DNA of 64,000 bases from Channallabes apus (taxonomy: Eukaryota > Chordata > Actinopteri > Siluriformes > Clariidae), in assembly GCA_030522415.1 (NCBI GenBank), contig CM060118.1, positions 29,990,651 to 30,054,650 on the forward strand, in the 5' to 3' direction. The translations under genes were made by a program, and so were the position numbers. Below are positions 1-9,850 of this stretch, piece after piece. The notes beneath the pieces are model-generated. The model was not told the DNA's origin, searched no databases, and worked only from the letters and a program-made list of their open reading frames with translations. The number at the start of each line of letters is the position of its first letter. The first letter of the stretch is position 1.

Positions 1-525
1 TTCTCCTGAAGTCCACGATCATCTCCACTGTTTTAAGCGTGTTCAGGTCCAGGTTGTTGTGACTGCACCAGACAGCCAGCTGCTCGACCTCACTTCTGAC
101 TCGTCACCGTCCTGGATGAGGCCGATGATTGTAGTGTCATCTGCAAATTTCAGGAGCTTGACAGTGGGGTCTGTGGAGGTGCAGTCGTTGGTATAGAGGG
201 AGAAGAGCAGTGGGGAGAGAACGCATCCCTGTGGCTGTTGGACATGAATTTCCCCAGTCTCACTAGCTGCTGCCTGTCTGTCAGAAAGCTGGTGATCCAG
301 TGACAAATAGAGCTTGGAACAGAGAGCTTGTTTAATTTGGTCTGAAGCAGTGCTGGGATGATCGTATTAAAAGCTGATGAAAAGTCTATAAACAAGACCC
401 TTGCATAAGCCCCTGGTTTGTCCAGATGTTGAAGGATGAAGTGCAGTCCCATGTTGACTGCATCATCAACAGACCTGATTGCTCTATAAGCAAACTGCAG
501 GGGGGTAATCCAGTGATGTCCCTCA
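1..525 (-). pseudogene. LINE reverse-transcriptase fragment (CR1/L2/Rex1-like), runs off the window start
   Basis: Minus-strand translation gives typical non-LTR reverse transcriptase blocks in the right order: a DFSSAFNTI block (about 380-330), PQGCVLSPLLFSLYTN (about 240-185) and the catalytic KFADDTT box (about 160-135). Downstream is the LNTLKTVEMIVDF-type sequence near base 1-50. The blocks lie in different frames. One frameshift falls between the LGKFMSN and PQGC parts (near 250) and another after DESEVR (near 85), so the copy is dead. Its 3' part continues beyond base 1. The FADD active-site residues are intact. The clade is my judgement from wording of the motifs and is not certain; a Rex1 or L2 assignment would need a library search. 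Confidence 0.85.
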
Positions 526-1487
526 GATAGGCCAATACCAGTCTCTGTCAGTTAAGTCTGACAAAGTGAGTTTTATACACCTTTGAGATGAATATACAAT
601 GTAATGCATACTACTCCACTTAACTAAATTTCCTCGCACTGCCATCCTCTGGCCAAAAACTACAATCATGCCTAAGGAAATGAAACTCACGGTGAACTGT
701 TGTCTCTGCACCTTTAAATCACGAGGGGAATCCCGGGTGCCATTTTGTAACGCTGTTTTCTCTCCATTTTGAGCTGTTTTCCACTGTATTGGACTGTGAA
801 CTCTGTTTTGTCCGGAAATTAGGATTATTCATCATCAGGACAGCTTTACAGGACAGCCATTTTCTATCATTATGCACCCGGACTGATTCATTGAAACCAG
901 TGTGGCCAATTCATTTCTCCTGCACTACCACGAGAACACATACAGTACAATGAACCGGACTTTATACATTTTATACTGTACATTTATTTACATAAAGAAA
1001 ATGCTCTATATTTGTAAATATTGGTATCTGATGCACTGCAGTTTTTTTGTGCAATACACATGAGCTACTTCCGTGATTGAACTGGAAGTTTAACCGTGGT
1101 CCGTTTATATCTGCAGAAATTTGTAACTCGAATTTTCGTAAGTCAGAGACTACCTGCAATTCTGATTATTAGTATAATATTAGGGTCCATGCAAGTGTGA
1201 CTTTTGTCTGCCTTAATAAATACACGTAAGTTAGAAGGTTTAAAGCCCTAGCTTTTTTCTTTGGGTAATTCTTAATTTTTTATGGTTATTTTTTACTATA
1301 CACTACTTGTAACATTTCCTGTGGTTTAGCATTGCACTAGTAACCTTGACTCATATTCTCACAGGTATTTTATGTCTATGACTATACACAAGCTTTGCAG
1401 TGTGCGATTACAACTACAATCCCATCTTTGTCTTTTTGTTACTGTCTTCATTGTTATTGAATATCCTTCGTAATGAAGAAAATATCC
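526..1487. other. AT-rich region without gene; possible LINE 3' UTR remnant
   Basis: No exon-like or protein signal. The stretch from about 780 to 1487 has the feel of a fish LINE 3' untranslated region (short cysteine/leucine-free text, tail passing directly into a tetranucleotide run at 1488). That is a weak impression only. Confidence 0.3.

Positions 1488-1525
<38 letters not shown>
1488..1525. repeat. (ATCT)n microsatellite
   Basis: About nine uninterrupted ATCT units. Such runs often form the 3' tail of fish LINEs. Confidence 0.95.
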
Positions 1526-1623
1526 TGAGCTCTCGAGTGCTGTGATTTATTCAGCAATTTGAATTTAGTCCATTTATAAGGGAACTCTAAAACTGCACAT
1601 GAAAGCAATATGAGAGTAACACA

Positions 1624-1655
1624 GGATTAAGCGGTATAGAAAATGAATGAATGAA
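1624..1655 (+). repeat. SINE 3'-tail scrap
   Basis: The text GATTAAGCGGTATAGAAAAT followed by GAATGAATGA matches the 3' end of the SINE copies at 16819-17185 and 25815-25928. Only the tail survives and a poly(A) run follows. Confidence 0.6.
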
Positions 1656-1659
1656 AAAA

Positions 1660-2230
1660 AAAAAAAAAGAATTTGGCTCACAAGGTTGAATGTATAATTT
1701 TTATTTCCCTGAAGAATTATACTAACAAAGTTAAACATACATGTACCATACTCCTAATATATATGTCCCTTAACAAGGAATATTTCCACCAACAAGCATC
1801 TGCCTCCATTTAAATGTCTCACATCAACATGCTATATTTGTTCTGATCCCTATGCTTTCTTTTTCTTTGAGGATAGAAGGACAGTAGCCCTCTACCTTTG
1901 CTTTCCATGCTGTTCGCAACACCACTGCTTTTCCCCATAATACCACTTAATTCCCTGAGAAGTGGCGCACTGACGCAGTGGCCAGCCAGTGGAAGGGTGT
2001 CGTAATGCATCTGGACCCGCCATTGCCCCACAGGGATAATGGCTCTGATTGCTCCTGATTCCTCGTCTCTGCAAAATACCTCATGTAAAATAAGTGACAT
2101 TTAAAAGGCATTGAGATGTGAAAAGGAGAAGAATGTGTGTGTGTGAGAGAGAGAGCGAGAGAGAGAGAGAAAGTGGAAGAGAGAGCAAGGGAAGTAGTTA
2201 TCGTTTCACCTGAAAGACGAAAAGAGACGA
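1660..2230. other. Non-coding, partly complex sequence
   Basis: 1850-2100 is GC-balanced and repeat-free and carries open frames on the minus strand of 93 and 60 codons, which I do not recognise and take as chance. 2130-2175 is a GA-rich simple repeat. Confidence 0.4.
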
Positions 2231-2392
2231 GTGGAGGGGGAAAAAAAAAAGAAGTCCCTTCTTTGGCCGGCGGGGGAGCGACAGAAAAATGATAAGCCCC
2301 CGTGTCGTAAGCTGACCCTCGCTGCTAAGCTTTTTAACTTCCTCCTGTCTGTTCGGTTTTTCTCTCTCCCCACAGAGAGAGCTGTGCTATAT

Positions 2393-2418
2393 ATGTGTAT
2401 GTGTGTATGTGTGTATGT

Positions 2419-2473
<55 letters not shown>
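2393..2473. repeat. (GT)n microsatellite, imperfect
   Basis: GT run with GTAT interruptions at its left end. The open frames over it (VCVCVC or THTHTH) are artefacts. Confidence 0.95.
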
Positions 2474-2474
<1 letters not shown>

Positions 2475-2949
2475 AGGGGGGCTGTGCTGTGGCAGTGGGT
2501 TGACATTGCTTCTGGGAAGTGCTTGAGTCGGCGTGCTAAAAATCATTTTGGGTTAGATAGAGGCCCCCTGAGCTGGCCCCGGGATATCAGCCCGCTCATC
2601 TTCGTTTAGAGAGAAAAGCGCCAACGTAAAGCACAGCCTGCAGGCTCAGCGCGTGTCCAGAGTGAGAGAGAGAAAGAGAGATGCGGAGAGATAGATGCAG
2701 AGAAACTGGAGTGAGGGCTAAAGCCAGCATATGGTTGGGCTGCACTAGGCTGGCCCTTCAGCAGGGGGTTCTCAGCCTTTTTGACCAGTGAGCCTTTTTG
2801 ACCCGAGGCCCAGAGTCCACCCTAACAATAATTAGCAGACTTGGAATTATAGTTTAGAAATTCAGTTTGCAATTCTGTAAAAACTAGCCAACAAATGGTA
2901 TGTGATTTAAATTTTCTTTCACAATTTGAAGGTATAAACGTTTTAAAGA
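2474..2949. other. Non-coding stretch
   Basis: Purine-rich simple sequence at 2660-2700 and otherwise unremarkable DNA. No exon or element recognised. Confidence 0.4.
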
Positions 2950-3345
2950 AGGCGAATGTCCATGTGTGACGATCCTGGCCGATGTGGCTCAGAGCCCACT
3001 GCAGTCATTCTCGAGAACATGCAGCGAATGAAACATCTGATTCTTGTAAATCTATCGATAACTTTCCATCAACTTATTGAAGAGTCTTTTGGAACCGTAC
3101 ATGTTCTTGCACGTTACAAGAACTCATCTGGGAGCTATTGCCCCGTACAGTCCTGACCTCACTCGAAGCCATTTCCACATATTTGGGCCATTAAAGGGGT
3201 TCCTGGGGGGCCAGGGTTTCAGACATAAACCAGGAGGTCTGATCATGGCTCCAGTGTACTGAGAACCTACTCTAGTCGACATCCAAGTGCTAGTTAAACA
3301 CTGGAATAATGTCATTAGTGTAACAGTGGATTATATAAAGAAATA
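2950..3345 (+). pseudogene. Mariner-type transposase relic, internally deleted
   Basis: Plus-strand reading contains a helix-turn-helix-like stretch (RMKHLILVNLSITFHQLIEE, about 3027-3086), as in the N-terminal DNA-binding domain of mariner/IS630 transposases. It is followed after a short gap by the C-terminal motif SPDLTRSHFHIFGPLKGF (3151-3200). That is the SPDLAPSDFHLFGPLK signature around the third catalytic residue of DD34D mariners. The end HWNNVISVTVDYIKK (about 3298-3342) fits the usual mariner C-terminus, followed by a stop and AATAAAG. The first two catalytic aspartates are missing, so an internal deletion has joined the domains. The HTH part changes frame from the C-terminal part. 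I could not define terminal repeats. Confidence 0.75.
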
Positions 3346-4250
3346 AAGATATTGCTTTCTTATTGTCTTAATTTTAATCTAATGTACTGTAATACCTACA
3401 CTTGGAGCTACTGTTAGATCACATTCTATGAAACACATACTACGTATATGACTTAAATTATGTGAACATCTGACCATCACCATGAGCCCATCATTCCATT
3501 CATCAAGGTGTGTACCTACATTCTCCTGTGCACTGTAAAGGTTTCGTTAAGTTGCTTGCCTGCATGAACCTCTAGTGGAAGAAACGTGTAATGTATAGTG
3601 AATTGACTATTTCCACATTTTGTGAATCATATCATAGCATATAATTGAGAAGATAATTACAGATTTCTGATGGATGCCAGACAGAATGTAAGTCTTATAT
3701 ACTCTATACAGTATATTTGTGTTAGCAGAGTTGTGTTTTTAGCTTCAACTGAAACTGTGCTGAGAGTGAGGAGTGGATAATTAATCAGTTTTGCGTGTCT
3801 AGTGCAGATTTAACTGATCTCTGTTTTGCAGCTTTTGTATATGACTTCATTTCAAACAGAAAATAGAGAGAAGGCACTGGCGTTTCCCATTTAACTCTGT
3901 TTTGATTACGATGACCGCCTTAATTTCATTCATATCTCTCACACAATACTCTATATTTTAAAAACCAGCATTGGAAAAGAGAGCGAAAAACTATGGATTT
4001 TTCATGCCATTGAAAAGAATTGTAATGTAAAATTCAACCATGTAACTCTTAAATGTTTTTGCTTTGCTGTTACAGTAGATTAATTTCAACACTTCTGAGT
4101 AGTCACATGACTTTTCACTTTTCACTGCCGTAATACAATGATCTTATACACTGCCATGAAGCGATGCACCCATCATGCATAGAGCCCACTGTACTATAAT
4201 GTTATACTGTTTATGATCTGGGGCTGCTTTAGTTGGTTGGTATGATAGAT

Positions 4251-4252
<2 letters not shown>
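3346..4252. other. AT-rich non-coding DNA
   Basis: Nothing recognised: no exon pattern, no repeat family I know. Confidence 0.4.

Positions 4253-4283
<31 letters not shown>
4253..4283. repeat. (CT)n microsatellite
   Basis: About 15 CT units without interruption. Confidence 0.95.
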
Positions 4284-4289
<6 letters not shown>

Positions 4290-5095
4290 AGCATTACTAA
4301 GGAGGATGTGTGAGCTGCATGTATTTTGTGCCTTTTGCGGACAATTTCAAGAGGCCTGAAATGTCTGCAAATGCTCCATATACTTTATATTATTTATATT
4401 AATGTTTAAAAAGCACCAAATTAGCCTGTACTGCTCACCAAAAGGCATTTCATTGGAAAGTTTTAGCACGAATCTTTGAGTCCATTGTCGAGTCCTGCTC
4501 ACGATAATGTATTGACTAAGCTTTAGATAATGGCACAAATTCATATTCTGATTTTGATTTCTTTGCGATTAATTGAACAGCATTAAAATCTGATGTGAAT
4601 GTTCAAAAAGGGAAGAGTAAGGACAAAATGGGTCATTTTGGTACCCGCCAAAGGTACCACAGTGGCATGTTGTCATGGTTACTTTCTAGAAGTAGCCCAC
4701 CCTTGTCACAAGAGACTAAACTGTTGCTGAGGAGAGTTCAGCAAATAGTGCTCTGTCCACTGGTCACAAGCACGCACACACACACACACTACAGTTTATT
4801 TCTCCTACTTTACATGCACTTTGAACAAATTGTTCTTTTGTTAATCTACTACTCTTACAGGGCCCAACAAATATAGCAGAACCAGTATATAAATTGTAAT
4901 GTCTGATGCTGTCGTTTTGAGCTTTTTAGTTTCCAGAAAGCTTCTCTCAATCCTGTACCTTTCTCTTTTCTCATCTCCCATTAACCCTCTCCCTCTATAC
5001 TTTTCCCTTTTCATCTCTATTATTGCTCTCCCCTCTCTCTCTCTCTCTCTCCTTAATTGTTTATATACATTAACATTCTCCAAATAAAGCCTGTT
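4284..5095. other. Non-coding DNA
   Basis: No exon signal. A short CA run lies at 4775-4790 and pyrimidine-rich sequence with CT repeats at 4960-5052. The open frames here follow the pyrimidine bias and are not gene-like. Confidence 0.4.
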
Positions 5096-5099
5096 CAGG

Positions 5100-5480
5100 T
5101 GACAGGGCTGTAATTTAGTAAGGCCCCTGCTTCGTTCCGCCTCTGAGAGGAGGGAGCAATTGCAGCGTGCACCCATAATCCGTGGTTGTCAACGACACAT
5201 CGTCGTTTCTGACTATGCTAATCAATCAGCGGCCGCTCGCGCACTCTCATCCAGGCCCGCTTTAGCCTCATGCCCGTGCTGCTGATATATCTATTAGCCT
5301 GCCATCAGACCCACGCCGCCCACTCCGATGAGATTCTGCATTTTTGCGCTTTTTGATAAGTAAGCTATCAGGCTGGTGGATAAATAGCAGTGCAAAGATT
5401 AGCGTCGGCACCCGTTGTGCGTCCATTCCAGTGGAGCCGTGGCTCTCCTCCTTTACTTGTTATAGGCTGCACATACAGTA
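5100..5480. promoter_or_regulatory. Candidate conserved non-coding element
   Basis: A ~380-bp block without simple repeats and with balanced GC, unlike its AT-rich or pyrimidine-rich surroundings. It holds homeodomain/TALE-like sites (CTAATCAATCAG at about 5218), GATAAG (about 5354) and several CAGC/GCTG motifs. No coding signal is visible. This is a composition-based call and needs alignment to another fish. Confidence 0.4.
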
Positions 5481-5738
5481 CACCCTTTGCCAAAAAGGTT
5501 GTTTGCTGAGGGAGTCGGGCAGGCCTTATCTGCTCGTCACAGTGTTACAGCTCGCCACTCTAAAATCTCCACACTTGTGTGCATAGCTGGGCAGAGCAGC
5601 AAGCATTCCTTTCTCCCTCCCTTTTTCTGTCATTTTGGTGAGACGCTTCGGGCGACTCTTTGTGCATACGTGTGTGTGTGTGTGACAGAATTGGAGCGGG
5701 AGGGAAAAAATGAGGTAGACAAAAATATCCATGAGGTA

Positions 5739-7348
5739 CAGTGGTGTGAAAAACTATTTGCCCCCCTCCTGATTTCTTATTCTTTTGCATGTTTGTCACA
5801 CAAAATGTTTCTGATCATCAAACACATTTAACTATTAGTCAAAGATAACACAAGTAAACACAAAATGCAGTTTTTAAATGAGGGGTTTTATTATTTAGGG
5901 AGAAAAAAAATCCAAACCTACATGGCCCTGTGTGAAAAAGTAATTGCTCCCTGAACCTAATAACTGGTTGGGCCACCCTTAGCAGCAATAACTGCAATCA
6001 AGTGTTTGCGATAACTTGCAACGAGTCTTTTACAGCGCTCTGGAGGAATTTTGGCCCACTCATCTTTGCAGAATTGTTGTAATTCAGCTTTATTTGAGGG
6101 TTTTCTAGCATGAACCGCCTTTTTAAGGTCATGCCACAACATCTCAATAGGATTCAGGTCAGGACTTTGACTAGGCCACTCCAAAGTCTTCATTTTGTTT
6201 TTCTTCAGCCATTCAGAGGTGGATTTGCTGGTGTGTTTTGGGTCATTGTCCTGATGCAGCACCCAAGATCGCTTCAGCTTGAGTTGACGAACAGATGGCC
6301 GGACATTCTCCTTCAGGATTTTTTGGTAGACAGTAGAATTCATGGTTCCATCTATCACAGCAAGCCTTCCAGGTCCTGAAGCAGCAAAACAACCCCAGAC
6401 CATCACACTACCACCACCATATTTTACTGTTGGTATGATGTTCTTTTTCTGAAATGCTGTGTTACTTTTACGCCAGATGTAATGGGACACGCACCTTCCA
6501 AAAAGTTCAACTTTTGTCTCGTCGGTCCACAAGGTATTTTCCCAAATGTCTTGGCAATCATTGAGATGTTTTTTTTAGCAAAATTGAGACGAGCCTTAAT
6601 GTTCTTTTTGCTTAAAAGTGGTTTGCGCCTTGGAAATCTGCCATGCAGGCCGTTTTTGCCCAGTCTCTTTCTTATGGTGGAGTCGTGAACACTGACCTTA
6701 ATTGAGGCAAGTGAGGCCTGCAGTTCTTTAGATGTTGTCCTGGGGTCTTTTGTGGCCTCTCGGATGAGTTGTCTCTGCGCTCTTGGGGTAATTTTGGTCG
6801 GCCGGCCACTCCTGGGAAGGTTCACCACTGTTCCATGTTTTGCCATTTGTGGATAATGGCTCTCACTGTGGTTCGCTGGAGTCCCAAAGCTTTAGAAATG
6901 GCTTTATAACCTTTACCAGACTGATAGATCTCAATTACTTTTGTTCCTGAATTTCTTTGGATCTTGGCATGATGTCTAGCTTTTGAGGTGCTTTTGGTCT
7001 ACTTCTCTGTGTCAGGTAGCTCCTATTTAAGTGATTTCTTGATTGAAACAGGTGTGGCAGTAATCAGGCCTGGGGGTGACTACAGAAATTGAACTCAGGT
7101 GTGATAAACCACAGTTAAGTTATTTTTTAACAAGGGGGGCAATCACTTTTTCACACAGGTCCATGTAGATTTGGAGTTTTTTTTCTCCCTTAATAACGTA
7201 AACCTTCATTTAAAAACTGCATTTTGTGTTCAATTATGTTATCTTTGACTAATAGTTAACGGTTTTTGATGAGCAGAAACATTTAAGTGTGACAAACATG
7301 CAAAAGAATAAGAAATCAGGAAGGGGCAAATAGTTTTTCACACCACTG
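5739..7348 (-). mobile_element. Tc1/mariner DNA transposon, copy 1 (IR/DR type)
   Basis: Full-length ~1.61-kb element flanked by the TA target duplication (5737-5738 and 7349-7350). Ends are long inverted repeats starting CAGTGGTGTGAAAAACTATT. Each end also has an inner direct repeat (GTGTGAAAAAGTAATTGC near 5931 and its complement near 7140), the double binding-site arrangement of Sleeping Beauty-like elements. The central transposase gene reads on the minus strand and is broken. A second copy in the opposite orientation lies at 18916-20536. Confidence 0.95.
5957..6970 (-). pseudogene. Tc1 transposase, inactivated (copy 1)
   Basis: DDE transposase that would cut and paste the element at TA sites. 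The start codon is at 6970-6968 and the stop at 5959-5957. From N to C the protein shows paired-type HTH text (GYKAISKAL; NLPRSGRPTKITPRAQRQL), then the first catalytic Asp in WTDETKVEL, the glycine-rich [12 protein letters not shown], the second Asp in QDNDPKHT and the catalytic Glu in SPDLNPIEMLWHDL, which gives DD34E spacing. Lesions relative to copy 2 include a ~10-bp deletion near the start (about 6940), loss of one A in the run at about 6837-6840 and an over-long A run at about 6569-6576. Each shifts the frame. The C-terminal two thirds (5957-6532) is uninterrupted. Confidence 0.93.
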
Positions 7349-7350
7349 TA

Positions 7351-7865
7351 AGTCTTTTGTTGGAGGCAGAGGCCACTGAGACATCACGCTGTACACGTAC
7401 CCGAATGGTCACATGTGCTGTATGGTGTGTTTCTGTCTGGTCTCCTCAGAGGTGTCTAGTGTTATCCCAGCGAGTGTGCACATTTGTGGCTGTGAGTGTG
7501 TCCAGTAATCCTGAGTGGGAGTAAAGTAGCAGTGTGAGGGAACAGATTGCCAGTTGATCATGCTGAAATGCTCCCTTATCCGTTATTGGATCTGAAATAG
7601 AGGAGGCTTAAGAATTATCGGAGGCCAGCGTTAATGTGGAGATCATCTGGAGGAAGCTCGAGGCCGCCTGGCAGCCTACACATAAGCTTAATACAGCGTA
7701 CTTGTGTCCCTCTTGCTTTTCTTTCTCTGCATGGCTCTCTTCACCCATGTCTACACATCTCATTTATTCATTTATGTCTTATTTGCTGATAGTTTTGCTA
7801 TTTTCTGCCAAGAGTAAAAAGTAAAAGAATATATACAGTATGTTGTATCCTCCATGATATGATTG
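7351..7865. other. Non-coding DNA
   Basis: Resumes the complex sequence interrupted by the Tc1 insertion. No exon recognised. Confidence 0.35.

Positions 7866-7945
<80 letters not shown>
7866..7945. repeat. (AT)n(GT)n compound microsatellite
   Basis: About 10 AT units run directly into about 30 GT units. Confidence 0.97.
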
Positions 7946-7948
<3 letters not shown>

Positions 7949-8339
7949 CAGCTGCTGGAGTCATCCCAGCTCATGTGATTAGTGTCCAGCACTAGTGTCA
8001 GGATTAACCAGCTGCTATACTTTACTAAAGTTCACCAGGTCAAGAGTTCATAAAGATTATAGCTGGAAGAAGATTATGTGTTAACTTGCAACTTCAGTAA
8101 ACAACAAAGATGTAATAAAACACTATACCTTTACTATATACATGTGAACAATGTGAAAAAATGTAATATTCTTTTTTTTTTTTTTCTTTTTCTTTTTTTT
8201 TTTATAGGAAATGTCATCTTATTGATTTCTGATCTTGTTTGAATTTGTCCCAGTAGATGAAGGGTATTGAAATTGCATGTACTGTAATCAAACAAACAAA
8301 AAATAACTTTCATTTTCAATTATTAAACAAAAGAAAGTG

Positions 8340-9850
8340 TAAAAATGCATATTTCAACTAAGGAAAAAGTTAGGACACCGTATGCCCTACTAGCTCGTGT
8401 TTCCCCCTGTGCCTGAAATAACCTCAGTGAGACATTTCTTGTAGCCATCTAGTGAGGAAAGATTTCTCCCCACCTTAATGCACAATTCTTTCAGCTGTGT
8501 GAAAGAAACTGTGTGAAACTGATCTTTGATGGGTTTCTTGCACGCACATTCTGTTTCAAATCTCCTCACAGGATCTCTATAGGATTCAGATCTAGGCTTT
8601 GACTTGACCATTCCATAACTCTCCATGTTTTACTTGTATGTTTTGGATCATTGTCATGTTGAAGGGTTCAGTTCTGCATCAGCTTGATTTTTTGACAGAT
8701 GGTCTCAGATGTTCTTCAAGCACAATCTGATACAATGTAGAATTCATAGTGGATCCCATGGTGGTAATTGGCCGGGTCCTGATGCAGCAAGACATCCCCC
8801 AAATATGACACTTCAACCATCATGCTTCACAGTTGGTAGTTGGAGTTTTTTTTTTTCTGAAATGCTGTACAAAATATGACCTCTGTTATGATGTCCAAAT
8901 AATAAAATTTTTGGCCTTTGTCTATGCGGTCTTTAACAAACTTCTGTTTTTCTGCGATAGTAAAGGTTTCCTCCTTGCACACCTTGTATAATAATTAAAG
9001 TCGTCCATTTTTGTTCTGACTGTGGATGCATGCACTTGGACATGAACTGTAGCAAGAGCTTGCTGTAGGTCCCGTGGTGATGTTTTAGGGTTTTGGGAGA
9101 CTTCTTTAAGCATCTTGTGGTGATGCTCTTGGGGTGAATTTGCTTGGATGACCTGACCTGGCCATGTTGGTAATTGTCATGAATGTTCTCCACTTCTCTA
9201 CCGGAGAATCGGAGCAGCGGGAGCGGTATTCAAGTCGCTTTACCGCACTGGCGAAAAGTGAGTTGAGCCAAAAGGCAAATCTACTGGTCGATCCACGTTC
9301 CTACCCTCACCTATTGTCATGAGCGTTGAGTCATGACCGAAAGGACAAAATCCTGAATAATACTGTAAGTGGCCGAAATGGGTTTTCTCAGAAGGGTAGC
9401 TGGCTTTTTCCCTTAGAGATAGAATGAGAAGTTCAGTCATCTGTGGGAAACTCAGAGTAGAACCGCTGCTCCTGTTTGTGGAAAGGAGTCAGTTGAGGTG
9501 GTTCGGGCATCTAGTAAGGATGTCACCAGTGTGCCTCCCTAGGGAGGTGCTTTTGGCACGTCCAGCTGGTTCTCCAGTTGTAAATTATTTTCCGGACAGT
9601 GGACTGGCTGATTTAAAAATTATTTTGAGATCTTTTTCTATTCATTACCAGACTCGTAAGCATCTCCAATCTTCTTTCTGAAGGCCTCAGAGACCTCTTT
9701 GGATCTCACCATGTTGTCACCTCTCACTTCAACTATTAAGTGCAAACCAAACTGTTTGAGGTTTAAATAAGGCATGCCTCCTTCAAAATGCTCTGTCATG
9801 ATGTTCTAATCATTTGCACCTGATGCGATACACCTGTAGGTAATTTTACC
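8340..9850 (-). mobile_element. Old Tc1-like transposon relic, split by a LINE fragment
   Basis: Minus-strand translations match the Tc1 order. An N-terminal DNA-binding part is visible at about 8920-9190 (SPRDLQQALATVHVQVHAST, then RRKPLLSQKN). A C-terminal part lies at about 8390-8630 and ends LDGYKKCLTEVISGTGGNTS, which corresponds to the LVASYRKxxxAVIAAKGGxT end of intact relatives. The region between has the usual Tc1 wording (for example the complement of ATGCAGCAAGACATCCCCCA) but is full of stops. It is far more decayed than the copies at 5739 and 18916 and belongs to another subfamily. About 9195-9580 is foreign. The outer limits are approximate. Confidence 0.75.
9235..9580 (+). pseudogene. 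Non-LTR retrotransposon C-terminal fragment
   Basis: Plus-strand reading yields the widespread fish LINE text ending in LSLREKASY/MRSSVI, then KLRVEPLLLFVERSQLRWFG and HLVRMSPVCLPREV (about 9410-9560). Upstream is the matching stretch GAGTTGAGCCAAAAGGCAAA to ATGACCGAAAGGACAAAATC. It is the C-terminal region after the reverse transcriptase domain. Frameshifts separate the pieces. It sits inside the Tc1 relic, so it arrived later. Clade not determined. Confidence 0.7.

Noticed and set aside
2231..2609. Open frames of Val-Cys or Thr-His repeats (also at 7779-7992, 17766-18065, 27255-27486, 42638-42927 and 43026-43369)
   Set aside because: They simply translate GT/CA microsatellites and have no gene structure.
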